Counted from the stretch's first letter, positions 41,219 to 50,636 are shown. The stretch is 64,000 nucleotides of DNA from Paenibacillus sp. DMB5 (GCF_001517085.1 NZ_LRAC01000174.1:78290-142289), one strand, 5' to 3'. Program-made: numbers and translations. The notes: a model not told the origin generated them from the sequence alone.

Positions 41219-41568
41219 AACGCAACCTCCAAATCCGAGAGTGCAGCACTCTCGTCGTCATATAGGGACATGATTTTGAACAGGCCCGACATTTCCAGCA
41301 GCCGCTTCACAGGAGCGGTGGCATCGCAGACTGCCATTTTGCCGCCCTTGCTGCGGATTAGCTTGTACCTTCCAAGAATAACACCGAGACCTGAGCTGTC
41401 CATGAACTGCAGCTCCTTCAGGCTGAGAATCAGATGCTCGACCTGGCCCCGCATAATGGCTTCATCCATTTCCATCCGAACATAATCGGCTGCATGATGA
41501 TCCAGCTCTCCATACAAACGGACAACCAGCACGCCCCGGTGATGCTCCATCTCCACATGGGAATTCAT
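41215..41568 (-). CDS. spoIIAA: Anti-anti-sigma factor SpoIIAA
   Basis: A 117-residue STAS-domain protein. The phosphorylatable Ser58 lies in LQFMDSSGLGVILGR, exactly as in B. subtilis. Unphosphorylated SpoIIAA displaces SigF from SpoIIAB. ATG 41568 (MNSHVEMEHH) is chosen because AGGAG lies about 11-13 bases upstream and because the upstream residues do not belong to the domain. It opens the spoIIAA-spoIIAB-sigF operon, with a candidate sigma-H promoter upstream. Confidence 0.96.
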   Translation of the reverse strand: MNSHVEMEHHRGVLVVRLYGELDHHAADYVRMEMDEAIMRGQVEHLILSLKELQFMDSSGLGVILGRYKLIRSKGGKMAVCDATAPVKRLLEMSGLFKIMSLYDDESAALSDLEVAL

Positions 41569-41636
41569 ACTTGCCACTCTCCTCTTCGTTGCTTTCAAAC
41601 CACCCTGTAACGACTTCTTTCCCCTACAAGGACAAG

Positions 41637-41666
41637 GTTTTCTACACGGCAAAGAGTGATTCCTGC
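41637..41666 (-). promoter_or_regulatory. Candidate sigma-H promoter of the spoIIA operon
   Basis: On the minus strand GCAGGAATC and GTAGAAAAC are separated by 12 bases. The sigma-H consensus is RnAGGAwWW-N11/12-RnnGAATww, and the B. subtilis spoIIA operon is sigma-H driven. The match is by eye and is offered as a candidate only. Confidence 0.4.
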
Positions 41667-41689
41667 CTCACGACAAAACTAGAAGAAAA

Positions 41690-41719
41690 CCCCCATGAAT
41701 CTACAGAAGTCACAGGGGG
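41690..41719 (-). terminator. Intrinsic terminator of dacF
   Basis: On the minus strand CCCCC pairs with GGGGG around a 20-base loop and TTTTCTTC follows. It lies 20 bases after the dacF stop and separates it from the spoIIA promoter. Confidence 0.6.
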
Positions 41720-41739
41720 AATCTACAAAATCCAAGCTA

Positions 41740-42933
41740 TTAATCAATCGTAAACAGCGAGCCCGCCGTGCGCTTGAACAGCTTCCAGAAGCCGGCCTTA
41801 GCCACTTCCTCGCCTGCCTTCAGCTCATACTCCTTAATAACACTCGTACCCTGGTAAACCACCAGCTTGCCGATGGTCTGATCTGCGGCGACCGGCGCCT
41901 TGATGTCTTTCTGCAGCACCACTTCGTTGCGGATGCCTTCCTGGGTCACGCCTTTTTTGAGCAGTACGCTATAGGTTTCCTTGGCGGTAATCGGCAGCTC
42001 TTTTTTCACACCTTTTTCAATCTTCAGGGTGCCGATGGCATCTCCGGGTTTATAGATCGTGTGCACCTTGTATTGGGAAAAGAGGTAGTCGAACATGCCC
42101 GACACCTCGCTGTTGCGGGTCTTGGTGTTCGGTTCACCCAGTACCACGGCAACGGCGCGCAGCCCGTCTCTGGACGCAGTGGCCGAGAGGCAGAACTTGG
42201 CTTCAGACGTATATCCGGTCTTGAGGCCGTCAGCGCCGGTATAGAAGCGCACCAGCTTGTTCGTGTTGACCAGCCAGAACGGCTTCTCGGTATCCTTGCG
42301 CAGATAGTCCTGGTAGGAGCCGGTATATTTGATAATTCGTTCATGCTTCAGCAGCTCGCGGCTGATGACGGCAATGTCATGGGCGGAAGAATAGTGGTTC
42401 TCCGCAGGCAGGCCGTTACAGTTGGCAAAATGGGTGTCCTTCAGGCCGAGCTCCTCTGCCTTGCTGTTCATCATGTCGACAAAAGCGCTCTCCGAGCCGG
42501 CAATCTTCTCTGCCATCGCCACGGAGGCATCATTGCCGGAAGCCATCGCGATGCCCTTAAGCATCTCGTCAACGCTCATTTCTTCGCCTGGCTCCAGAAA
42601 GATCTGCGAACCGCCCATCGATGCGGCATATTCACTGGTCCGCACCATGTCGGTCAATTGCAGCCTTCCTTCATCCAGCGCCTCCACCGTCAGGAGCATT
42701 GTCATGATTTTGGTGATACTGGCCGGCGGCAGCTTGTCGTGACTGTTCTTTTCATAAATAATTGTGCCGGTGCCCGCATCCATCAGGATGGCAGAACGCG
42801 CATTCGGGGCGAGATCAGCAGCAGCGGTATTGCCGGTACTTTTTGCTTTTTCCTCTGCCGATGCTCCCGCAGCCGCTCCCAGTACAGAAACAGCCATACA
42901 CAGCACAAGCGTCAATACACGTATTTTTCTCAA
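41740..42933 (-). CDS. dacF: D-alanyl-D-alanine carboxypeptidase (DacF-type PBP)
   Basis: A 397-residue secreted low-molecular-weight penicillin-binding protein. A signal peptide is present (VLTLVLCMAVSVLGAAAGAS). The catalytic SITK (Ser72, Lys75), the SGN triad (MASGNDAS) and the KTG box (DGLKTGYTSEA) follow, then a C-terminal beta domain ending in an amphipathic helix (FWKLFKRTAGSLF) that holds it on the membrane. DacF trims cortex peptidoglycan. The TTG at 42933 is chosen: AGGAGG lies nine bases upstream and the signal peptide then starts properly, unlike with the frame to 42963. It lies upstream of spoIIAA as in B. subtilis. Confidence 0.95.
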   Translation of the reverse strand: MRKIRVLTLVLCMAVSVLGAAAGASAEEKAKSTGNTAAADLAPNARSAILMDAGTGTIIYEKNSHDKLPPASITKIMTMLLTVEALDEGRLQLTDMVRTSEYAASMGGSQIFLEPGEEMSVDEMLKGIAMASGNDASVAMAEKIAGSESAFVDMMNSKAEELGLKDTHFANCNGLPAENHYSSAHDIAVISRELLKHERIIKYTGSYQDYLRKDTEKPFWLVNTNKLVRFYTGADGLKTGYTSEAKFCLSATASRDGLRAVAVVLGEPNTKTRNSEVSGMFDYLFSQYKVHTIYKPGDAIGTLKIEKGVKKELPITAKETYSVLLKKGVTQEGIRNEVVLQKDIKAPVAADQTIGKLVVYQGTSVIKEYELKAGEEVAKAGFWKLFKRTAGSLFTID

Positions 42934-43024
42934 AATAGTTCCCCTCCTGAACATTACCTTCAACTCACAGGTACTGTATTCCAGTCTGGTCAGAAAGGCA
43001 GGAAATTATTCCATTTATCCGCAC

Positions 43025-43074
43025 AAAAAAAGGGCCTTCCCTGCATCCTCGCGGATTCTGCAGAGAAAGCCCTT
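43025..43074 (-). terminator. Intrinsic terminator of the exosporium-like gene
   Basis: On the minus strand AAAGGGC pairs with GCCCTTT, enclosing a long CTCTGCA...TGCAGGG stem, followed by seven T. It separates the exosporium-like gene from dacF. Confidence 0.9.
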
Positions 43075-43105
43075 TGCTGTTCAATCCATTCAAGACGGGA
43101 GAGCG

Positions 43106-43531
43106 TTAGCCTCCGATTGCCATTGCGCTGAAGATAACCGGTCCGACAACAACTGCGGTAGAATCGGCATCCTGGTTTTCAACAATCAGCTGATAGTTTT
43201 GCACACCGGCCGGCACGTTAACATCTACCATATGCAGGGAGATAATGCCATCATCGACAATATCCTCGGCAAATTCTGCCCGCGCATAAAAGATTTCGGT
43301 GCCAGCACGCCAGATGCGAACCAGAATGTTAGGGAAATCGAGCGGAATATCCACACCAATCGTTGCCTTGAGCTCAACCTTGTTCGGGAAATGTGCCGGT
43401 ACCGCAGGGTCAATATACACTCCTACTGCAGCGATCTGTACACCAGCTGGGGAAATCGGAACAGGGATGGAAACTCCGTTGGTAATGGGCGTAACGACAT
43501 GAGCATTGTAATCCAAGAGGGTTTTTACCAC
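43106..43531 (-). CDS. Exosporium protein C-like spore surface protein
   Basis: A 141-residue beta-rich protein with no signal peptide (VKTLLDYNAHVVTPITNGVS, VELKATIGVDIPLDFPNILV, IWRAGTEIFYARAEF, YQLIVENQDADSTAVVVGPV, FSAMAIGG). The pattern matches what is annotated as exosporium protein C in bacilli, a coat or exosporium component assembled in the mother cell. GTG 43531 follows AAGGAG. It lies next to dacF in a sporulation block, which supports the call. I cannot exclude another all-beta spore or surface protein. Confidence 0.6.
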   Translation of the reverse strand: MVKTLLDYNAHVVTPITNGVSIPVPISPAGVQIAAVGVYIDPAVPAHFPNKVELKATIGVDIPLDFPNILVRIWRAGTEIFYARAEFAEDIVDDGIISLHMVDVNVPAGVQNYQLIVENQDADSTAVVVGPVIFSAMAIGG

Positions 43532-43631
43532 AATCTATCACTCCTTTTCATAGTTATGCTTCAGTATATGAAGGCTATGAAAAAGAGCTTGTGCACTTTG
43601 AGTGCTAGAATTGCCTAATTATATAATAGAA

Positions 43632-44642
43632 TTATCTGCGTGCAGCCCCGTATTGTACGGCCGTCCGGCTGCCGCCCCGTCCCAGATACAGCCTTGACAG
43701 CTGGGGTGAACGCCCTGCCCATTTAGCCGCCAGCAGCGGCAATACTACACCTATCAGGGTAAACGGGATCAGCCCGTAGTCTGCTCCAAGCAGAAATTTC
43801 AGACTGTAGTTTAGCGGCAGATGCAGATACATAATCGCAATCGTGTTGCGGCCAAGCCTGCCCATGAAGCCAAGCGGCAGCCGTTTGGACAGCTGGAATA
43901 CAGCAGCGCAAATGGTGAGCGAAATCAGCAGCGGTAACGCCAGGTCAAGTACCAGCGCATCATACACCTTATACTTCATATCAAGGCTGTAGCTGATGAC
44001 TCCGCGGCGTTCCAGCCACAGCACAAATCCGCATAACGGCAGCAGCAGAAGCAGCACGTAAAAGCGGCTGATCAGCGCAGGAATGGCCTTTTTACCATAA
44101 TATCCGATTGCATAGTAGGTAACAGCAAGCAGAGCAACGTCAATGTTCCATGGAAGGTTAAAGTTCTTAAGCGGCGTCAAAGCGATGATGTGCGACAGTA
44201 AATAGGCGGAGGCGATCAGGAGGAGTTGGGTGCTGCGGCTGTACCTGACAATGTATCCAAAGAGCAGCTGCGTGAACAGGAGACAGGTGATAAACCAGAA
44301 TACCCCGTAAGGTCCGGTCAAGGTGAGCCCGCCGTAGAGCAGCCTGGCGATATTCCCGAGGAATCCGGTAAAATTGAGGGAGTACAGCAGCATCCCTGCC
44401 GCAATCAATAACCCGTAGGCAAAATAAGGCGTCAGCAGCCCCTTCGTCCGCTTCACTGCCCAGCTGGCATACCGCTGCGGCGGGGCCGGCTTAAACACCA
44501 GACCGCTAAGCAGAAAGAACAGCGGCATCCGGAACCAGGAAAGATAATGATTGGCGGCGGCATCGCCGGAATGTCCCATCACTACAAAAATAATACTGAA
44601 GCCCTTGGCGGCATCAATCCATAACTCACGGCGTTTATCCAC
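43632..44642 (-). CDS. Acyltransferase family 3 membrane protein (OafA-like)
   Basis: A 336-residue integral membrane acyltransferase with about ten helices. The N-terminal RELWIDAAKGFSIIFVVMGH carries the family's catalytic histidine in the MGH motif, followed by SWFRMPLFFLLSGLVFK. The late MYLHLPLNYSLKFLLG helix is also typical. These enzymes transfer acyl groups to sugars or peptidoglycan at the membrane, so wall or polysaccharide O-acetylation is likely. There is no adjacent glycosyltransferase gene, so the acceptor is unknown. ATG 44642. Confidence 0.85.
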   Translation of the reverse strand: MDKRRELWIDAAKGFSIIFVVMGHSGDAAANHYLSWFRMPLFFLLSGLVFKPAPPQRYASWAVKRTKGLLTPYFAYGLLIAAGMLLYSLNFTGFLGNIARLLYGGLTLTGPYGVFWFITCLLFTQLLFGYIVRYSRSTQLLLIASAYLLSHIIALTPLKNFNLPWNIDVALLAVTYYAIGYYGKKAIPALISRFYVLLLLLPLCGFVLWLERRGVISYSLDMKYKVYDALVLDLALPLLISLTICAAVFQLSKRLPLGFMGRLGRNTIAIMYLHLPLNYSLKFLLGADYGLIPFTLIGVVLPLLAAKWAGRSPQLSRLYLGRGGSRTAVQYGAARR

Positions 44643-44799
44643 TTTTTTCTTCCAACTCCTCCCAATCCAGTTTTATTTTTAATATAATTATAGAATGATT
44701 GAATTATTTGATCAAATTTTAATGAATATTTTCATCATGTTTCAGAAAGTTAACTTCTGCTAACAACGATTCTTACATGCAAAAATAAGTCATTGAGCC

Positions 44800-44890
44800 T
44801 AGAACCGGGACTTTCACCGTTGTTTTCGCGTCCAGGCCTGCTTTCAGGCCTAACGAAGGGACTTCTCCCGTTGTCTAGGTCCATTCCCTC
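44800..44890. repeat. Two imperfect direct repeats in the acyltransferase-GH115 spacer
   Basis: The strings GGGACTTTCACCGTTGTTTT and GGGACTTCTCCCGTTGTCT lie about 46 bases apart, each preceded by CCTA(G)A(A)C. They flank a CAGGCCTGCTTTCAGGCCT hairpin. Nothing else recognisable lies in 44643-44908 apart from an AT-rich stretch before the acyltransferase start. Confidence 0.45.
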
Positions 44891-44908
44891 ATCATGTCCA
44901 GAACAATT

Positions 44909-44949
44909 AAAAGCCCTTCCTTCTTCCTAAACGGAAGCGAAAGGGCTTT
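44909..44949 (-). terminator. Intrinsic terminator of the GH115 gene
   Basis: On the minus strand AAAGCCCTT pairs with AAGGGCTTT, with an inner CTTCCG/TTTAGGAAG stem, followed by TAATTG. It lies 15 bases after the stop of the GH115 gene. Confidence 0.75.
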
Positions 44950-44963
44950 GTAAATATGCTTAC

Positions 44964-47900
44964 TTATTGTCTAATTGAATCTGGCCACTGTGCATCTGCC
45001 GGCGGAAGCTCATCTCCTGCGGTCAAATAGATCCGGTCTACCCGGAGCTGGGACTCGCAGGCCAGTATGGACAATACATGTTCGCCTGAGCTGATCTCCA
45101 GGTCAGAGATATGGCACCAGTAGTACACTTGAGCGGTATTGTAAGTATGCAGCACTCCCCCGCCGAACTGCTCCGTCAACGGCTGTACTGCACCGTCAAG
45201 CGCCAGGTAACAGGAATCAGACTGGAAGTTATGATGTCTGACCAGCAGCCATGCGTGGTAGACGCCCGGGGTATGGACGTTGATCCGGTAATGCATGCCC
45301 GGTGCGGCAGCAGGCTCCTCCCACTTCATACCGGCCTTGGCAACATGCATTGCGAAGCCTGTTCTGCCGTTCGTTTCTGCCTGGAGGTGGCTCCAGGTCA
45401 GGTTCTTATCATCTGCTGCCGGCGTCAGGTAGGCATTAGCAGAATTCTCCAAGGCATATTCAGCCTCGATGGCAATAACGCCTTTCTGCTCGGTAAAGCT
45501 GCCTGAACCGAAGGCTTCGATGACATTCTTCTCATCCGTACGCTTCCACAGGCTGTCATAACGTGCACTTCCCAGTTCCGTCTGAGGTTTAGGCTGGCAC
45601 TTCTCGAAGATCAGATCAAACCGCTCCTCAAAAAAGGCTCTGTCCGCATACAGGACCGTCGGCAGCGTGACCTCCTCCTTTTGCGTACTGTAGAATCCGC
45701 TGCACAGTGCCTCTACTTTCTGCCAGTCCACCTGCGGGCTTTCCGCGCCGTAGCCGGCGGCCGGCTTATGACCTGGTGCACTGAAGGCCGGGCCCAGATT
45801 AGATTCAACTCTCTCACTGGTATACAGCACAAATTTGGAGAACGTTACATAATTATCGGCCATGTACAGCTTGAGCGTATGCGTGCCAGCCTCCATATGC
45901 GGGAGCTTCACCAGCAGCTTTTCCCCGTTATCCATAATGCTCTGCTGCCAGCTGCCCTTCCACTCGTCATTCGTCTCCGACTCGGCCAGCACCGGCTCCC
46001 CGTCATCAATGCCTACACCGAAACGGATGCGGCCTGTAGAATTCAGCGTCAGGAAGCGGTGGACTTCCAGAACGTATTCTCCGCCCTGCTCCACGTAAAT
46101 GTCATACCCGACGGATGCATTGTCCTGAAGCGGCCCTTCCGGCGGCTGTCCTGCAGGATGCCAGGCCATCAGCGCAGCTCCCTCGTACCGGGCCATGCCC
46201 GGCACCGGTAACCAGGCAGACTGAACATCCCCGGCATTGTTCGTTACATTCAGGCTGTAATGGTAGCCTTCAGCCGGGATAGACACATAGCCGTCTGCTT
46301 CAATATAACCGGTGAAGCTGTCCGGAACAGCCGGAGCGGCTAAAGCCTCCACCCTAACAGAGATGACAGTTCCGTTTCTGTGATCTCGGATGACGATGAG
46401 TCCACGTTTCCCGGCATGCGCTGCAGCTTCTTTTACCGTTACGAGAATCCGCTTCTCGGTTTGCAGCGTTCCTTCCGTCTCAGACAGGGTGATCCACTCT
46501 TCCCCCTCTTGAATCTCAAGGGTGTACGGAATGCTGCCCGCCCCCTGGTTGCCCAGCTCAATCCACTTCTCCCTCCGCCCATAGACGGAGAAGCGCAGCG
46601 TTTCCTCCCCGTTCCAGAGGTCGGCACGCAAGCCGCTACCGCTAATCTGCAGCGCCGGCTTCCGCACCGGATACAGCGCAGTCGGCGGAGGCGGGAAGCT
46701 CTCCGGAGTCAGCATGCCCTCCCATTTGCCGCCGCTCAGCTTCCGGTCGTAGAAATGCAGCATCCGCCGCTTGTTGTCCAGCATCTCGGCCGAGAGCTCT
46801 GTATACCGGTCAGCTGCCTGCATGTTGCCGCGCTCATAGGACAGCACGCTGCGGTCGGCGTAATAAAACTCATGGTTGGTATAGTATGAGGCGTGAATCT
46901 TCATCAGGAACAGCTGGAAGAAGGCGGCACGCTCCTCCTCAGGCAGACTATACAGAATGGCATTGCCGCGTCTGTACAGATCCTCCAGGAGCATCAGCCT
47001 GCGGCCGGCTTCATCCCCGTGTGCAGTTTGCGAGAACACGCCCGGCTTCATATGCTCAATCTTTCGCACATTAGTCGCCTGGGCAAAGGCTGTATACAGC
47101 TCTGCAGCCACTGCTCCATGTCCGCCGGAGAAATTGGAGTTGATCCATTGCTCTGTGAACACCTGCGGGTCCTTCGTAATACCTTCCGCTTTACCGGCTT
47201 CCCAGCCATACCGCACAAAATACTCCAGATCCTGCTCCACCGGCTTCAATCCGCCGACATTCAGCACCCACACTTTGCGGATGCCCGACTCCCAGGATTT
47301 TTTCAGTTCATTTCCTGTCTGCGCTAGCGGGATTGAATTGATGAACAGGTAGCTCATCCCTGTACCCGGAGCGGCCCAGTAGGAGCCGTGGAAATACAGC
47401 CCGTTCCCCCCGCTGCGGCTGCGTTCAGCTGCCGAAGGATAACGGCGCATATGGCCGAAATTATCGTTCGCCCAGATCAGGGTCAGATCCTCCGGCAGCT
47501 CCAGCCCCTGGTCATATAGCGATAATACCTCTTTATAAGGGACGAAGGTCTGCAGCGCTGCCAGCCCTTTTTCCTCACCCAGCACCTCTATAAGCAGCTG
47601 CCGCTGATCACGGACCACCTGTCCGAGCAGCCTGACCTTGGCCTCCTTCTTCTGCTCCGGGGTCAGGGAATCGTCCTCATCAATAGCCCGGGTATGGAAC
47701 CCCGAATCATGAATGCCCCGCATCCCCATCGTGAAGCAGACCTCATAATTCCGGTTCTGCTCGATGCTCTCCCGCCAGTATTCCAGCAGTATTTCCCTGT
47801 TACACCCTTCAATGGAATAATCATATTCGGCATCTGTGTAGCCTTTACTTTCAAGCCAAGGCGTCCACTCATTCTGGTTACTGCGCAGCAGCATATCACA

Positions 47901-48614
47901 GTGCGAGGTGCCGACAACAATACCCATCCGCTCAGCCAGCGCACCGTTCTCCGGATTGCCGTTGAAATAATTGACATGCATCGCCGGCCAGATATAGTTC
48001 GCCTTCAGGCGGAGCAGCAATTCGAAGATATGGCTGTAGGCCACCGGCCCGATCGTGCCGTCCGGTGTATGCAGCTTAGCCCAGTCTTCCAGCTCCTCTT
48101 CATCGTTCAGGAAAATGCCCCGGTACTGCACAGACGGCCAGTCGGCCTTGCTGAAATTTGCCGATACACTATACGAATCTTTGGTCTTAACCGGGACATC
48201 CCCCCAGTAATGCCAAGGAGATACGCCTATCGCCTCACACAGGTCATAGATGCCGAAGATCGTGCCCCGGCGGTCCGTCCCGGCAATGTAGAAGACGCTA
48301 TCCACAGCCTGCTGCAGAAAAGCTTCCCAGCGCCAGACTCCTGATTCATCTTTTAACTGCTCCAGAGACAGCTCTTTGTTCTGCAGAATTGCAGGAAGCT
48401 GTCCGTCCTGCTCCACCGTGGCGATAATGATGGCGCATTCATGAATCTCGGCCGAAAGAACCGCCTGACAGCCGAAGACCCGCCCGATGTCCGTAATCAG
48501 ATTGGCTGCGGCGATCTGTACGGCACTGTTTTCCTGATCAGACACATAGATATGTACCGGCTTGCTGCTGGTGAACAGCTCCAGACGTTGGTCTGCTGTA
48601 TGGATTGTATTCAA
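44964..48614 (-). CDS. GH115 xylan alpha-1,2-glucuronidase
   Basis: A 1216-residue GH115 enzyme that removes (4-O-methyl)glucuronic acid from xylan. Family blocks include WPSVQYRGIFLNDEEEL, LLLRLKANYIWPAMH, MGIVVGTSHCDMLLRSNQNE, FTMGMRGIHDSGF, LTLIWANDNFGHMRRYP and YFHGSYWAAPGTGMSYLF. The C-terminal third contains the GH115_C-type beta domain (EVHRFLTLNSTGRIRFGVGI). No signal peptide is visible, so it is probably cytosolic and acts on imported oligosaccharides. The TTG at 48614 has AGGAGG ten bases upstream. It is divergent from an AraC regulator that probably controls it. Confidence 0.93.
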   Translation of the reverse strand: MNTIHTADQRLELFTSSKPVHIYVSDQENSAVQIAAANLITDIGRVFGCQAVLSAEIHECAIIIATVEQDGQLPAILQNKELSLEQLKDESGVWRWEAFLQQAVDSVFYIAGTDRRGTIFGIYDLCEAIGVSPWHYWGDVPVKTKDSYSVSANFSKADWPSVQYRGIFLNDEEELEDWAKLHTPDGTIGPVAYSHIFELLLRLKANYIWPAMHVNYFNGNPENGALAERMGIVVGTSHCDMLLRSNQNEWTPWLESKGYTDAEYDYSIEGCNREILLEYWRESIEQNRNYEVCFTMGMRGIHDSGFHTRAIDEDDSLTPEQKKEAKVRLLGQVVRDQRQLLIEVLGEEKGLAALQTFVPYKEVLSLYDQGLELPEDLTLIWANDNFGHMRRYPSAAERSRSGGNGLYFHGSYWAAPGTGMSYLFINSIPLAQTGNELKKSWESGIRKVWVLNVGGLKPVEQDLEYFVRYGWEAGKAEGITKDPQVFTEQWINSNFSGGHGAVAAELYTAFAQATNVRKIEHMKPGVFSQTAHGDEAGRRLMLLEDLYRRGNAILYSLPEEERAAFFQLFLMKIHASYYTNHEFYYADRSVLSYERGNMQAADRYTELSAEMLDNKRRMLHFYDRKLSGGKWEGMLTPESFPPPPTALYPVRKPALQISGSGLRADLWNGEETLRFSVYGRREKWIELGNQGAGSIPYTLEIQEGEEWITLSETEGTLQTEKRILVTVKEAAAHAGKRGLIVIRDHRNGTVISVRVEALAAPAVPDSFTGYIEADGYVSIPAEGYHYSLNVTNNAGDVQSAWLPVPGMARYEGAALMAWHPAGQPPEGPLQDNASVGYDIYVEQGGEYVLEVHRFLTLNSTGRIRFGVGIDDGEPVLAESETNDEWKGSWQQSIMDNGEKLLVKLPHMEAGTHTLKLYMADNYVTFSKFVLYTSERVESNLGPAFSAPGHKPAAGYGAESPQVDWQKVEALCSGFYSTQKEEVTLPTVLYADRAFFEERFDLIFEKCQPKPQTELGSARYDSLWKRTDEKNVIEAFGSGSFTEQKGVIAIEAEYALENSANAYLTPAADDKNLTWSHLQAETNGRTGFAMHVAKAGMKWEEPAAAPGMHYRINVHTPGVYHAWLLVRHHNFQSDSCYLALDGAVQPLTEQFGGGVLHTYNTAQVYYWCHISDLEISSGEHVLSILACESQLRVDRIYLTAGDELPPADAQWPDSIRQ

Positions 48615-48764
48615 GGTAGATTAGCCTCCTAATTGCTGGCGGCACGATGGCTGCCTGCTTTCTGTGGGTTAACTATACCTCAAGATAGAACAACAATCTT
48701 TTATTATGTTGCTTTTATCGCCTTTTGTTGTACTATATTGCTATAAAAGACGGAGGTTAAATCC

Positions 48765-49577
48765 ATGGGCGCAGATCTGTTTGTTCCGCATCCTTTATTC
48801 TACATTGAATATATGAAGCATGACGCCGGCCACCGGATGCCTAATGTTCACTACCATAACTGCTATGAGCTGTACATTCTGGAGGAAGGCCACCACAACA
48901 TGCTGATCAATGATTCCATGCTGACGCTGGCGGTGCACGATACGGCGCTGTTCAAGCCCAATCTGTTCCATCAGAGCTACCGGAATAACGGCTGCGCCAG
49001 AACCTGTATTTACTTTACGGACCGGTTTTTACGGATGTATTTTACGGAGAAGGCCATCAGCTCTCTACTGGGCTGCTTCGACAGAGGTGTTATTTCGATC
49101 GACAGGGAGCTGTTTCCCCGGGTTAAAAAGCTGCTGCTGCTGCTCGAGAAAGAGGATGTTGCCGATGGAGGCAACCGTATCTTCATCTACCTGGCCGAGA
49201 TTCTGGATATTCTGAACCAGAGCAAAAGTGTGCCAAGAACCGCACAGACCACAGCCTCCCCCGATCAGATCGACCTGATCCTATCCTACATCAACCAGAA
49301 TTATGCTGCCATCCGCAAAATCGAAGAGATTGCCGGGCAGTTCTACATCTCCAAATACTATCTGTGCCACATCTTCAAGGAAGCGACCGGGCTGACCCTC
49401 GTTCACTATATTAATAACATTAGAATCCAGCACGCCTGCAATATGCTTGTAAATACTGACCGTTCTATTCTGGAAATCGGACTGGCCTGCGGCTTTAATT
49501 CATCCATGTATTTCTGCAAAACCTTCAAGCAGGCGCTGAACGTAACGCCGAGTGAATTCCGCAGGAAGGCGTTGTAA
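48765..49577 (+). CDS. AraC-family transcriptional regulator
   Basis: A 270-residue regulator. Residues 25-150 form a cupin-like sensor domain (VHYHNCYELYILEEGHHNML). Residues 170-268 hold two helix-turn-helices (KIEEIAGQFYISKYYLCHIF, ILEIGLACGFNSSMYFCKTF, then VTPSEFRRKAL). ATG 48765 has GGAGG eight bases upstream. It is divergent from the GH115 gene. The spacer carries AACAACAA ... TTGTTGT inverted half-sites at about 48689-48731 which could be its operator. Sugar-acid or xylo-oligosaccharide response is the likely input (inference). Confidence 0.9.
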   Translation: MGADLFVPHPLFYIEYMKHDAGHRMPNVHYHNCYELYILEEGHHNMLINDSMLTLAVHDTALFKPNLFHQSYRNNGCARTCIYFTDRFLRMYFTEKAISSLLGCFDRGVISIDRELFPRVKKLLLLLEKEDVADGGNRIFIYLAEILDILNQSKSVPRTAQTTASPDQIDLILSYINQNYAAIRKIEEIAGQFYISKYYLCHIFKEATGLTLVHYINNIRIQHACNMLVNTDRSILEIGLACGFNSSMYFCKTFKQALNVTPSEFRRKAL

Positions 49578-49592
49578 CTGCTTGTATGTAAA

Positions 49593-49639
49593 AAAGAGCA
49601 GCCCCCCTCCCCCGACGGGAAGAAAGGCTGCCCTCTTTA
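49593..49639. terminator. Convergent-gene terminator between the AraC gene and oppF
   Basis: AAAGAGCAGCC pairs with GGCTGCCCTCTTT with one bulged C, around a C-rich loop, with A and T runs outside. It serves the AraC gene on the plus strand and oppF on the minus strand. Confidence 0.8.
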
Positions 49640-49671
49640 TTGTGACCCGCCTGCTATATGGCACAGCGGGA

Positions 49672-50636
49672 TTAGTATAAGTGGCAGGACACCTGATGGC
49701 CGGTATCCAGCGTGCGCAGTACCGGCGCCTCCGACTTGCATCTGTCCATGGCATAAGGGCAGCGCGGGTGAAAGGCACAGCCGCTTGGCGGCGTCTCCGG
49801 GTTCGGCACGTCGCCGGTCAGGACGATCCGCTGCTTTTTCTGGCCCGGATTCGGCACCGGGACAGCGGACATCAGCGCCTGCGTGTACGGATGCAGCGGC
49901 TTCGCGAACAGCTCCTTGGTCGGGGCCAGCTCGACAACCCGACAAGGTACATCACAGCCACGCGGTCGCTGATAAATTTCACGACCGACAGGTCATGGGA
50001 AATGAACATATAAGTAAGGCCGTATTGCTCCTGCAGATCCTGCATCAGATTCAGCACCTGGGCCTGGATGGATACATCCAGTGCAGATACCGGCTCGTCG
50101 CAGACAATGAATTTCGGATTCAGCGCAAGCGCCCGGGCAATCCCGATCCGCTGCCGCTGGCCGCCGGAGAATTCATGGGGAAAGCGGTGGGCCTGATAGG
50201 GGGACAGGCCCACAACCTCCATCAGCTGCTCCACCCGGCTTTTCAGCTCGCCGGAGGAGGACGCGGAACCATGGGTCCGCAGCGGCTCCTCCAGGATACG
50301 CTGGACAGTCCAGCGCGGGTCAAGCGAAGCATAAGGGTCCTGGAATACCATTTGCATATCGGTCCGGAAGCGGCGCAGCTGCTCTGTGTTCAGGCTGCGC
50401 ACATCCGTGCCATTAAACATAATCTCGCCGTCTGTCGGCTCAATCAGCCGCAGGATCGCCCGGCCGGTCGTGGACTTGCCGCAGCCGGACTCGCCGACGA
50501 CAGCCAGCGTTTCACCCTGCTCGACGGACAATGTAATTCCGTCCACCGCCTTGACGGAACCTACCTGCTTGGAGAAGAATCCTTTGCGGATCGGGTAATG
50601 CTTTTTCAGATTGCGGACCTCAAGTAATGTGCTCAT
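49672..50636 (-). CDS. oppF: Oligopeptide ABC transporter ATPase OppF/DppF, with an apparent frameshift
   Basis: The second ATPase of a peptide importer. Walker A (GESGCGKST), signature (SGGQRQRIGIARAL) and Walker B (IVCDEPVSALD) are intact in the first frame, which starts at ATG 50636 (AGGAGG seven bases upstream, ATGA overlap with oppD). At VAVMYL the frame shifts; the conserved end LGRVVELAPTKELF, HPYTQALMSAVP and CAFHPRCPYAMDRC continues in another frame to 49672. Restoring one G at about 49943 (CTTGTC to CTTGGTC) gives a 321-residue protein of normal length. The catalytic core is before the break, but the C-terminal oligopeptide-binding module is lost if the break is real. Confidence 0.88.

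Noticed and set aside
41695..43131. Long plus-strand open frame opposite dacF
   Set aside because: Antisense of a clearly identified gene; composition is unlike protein.
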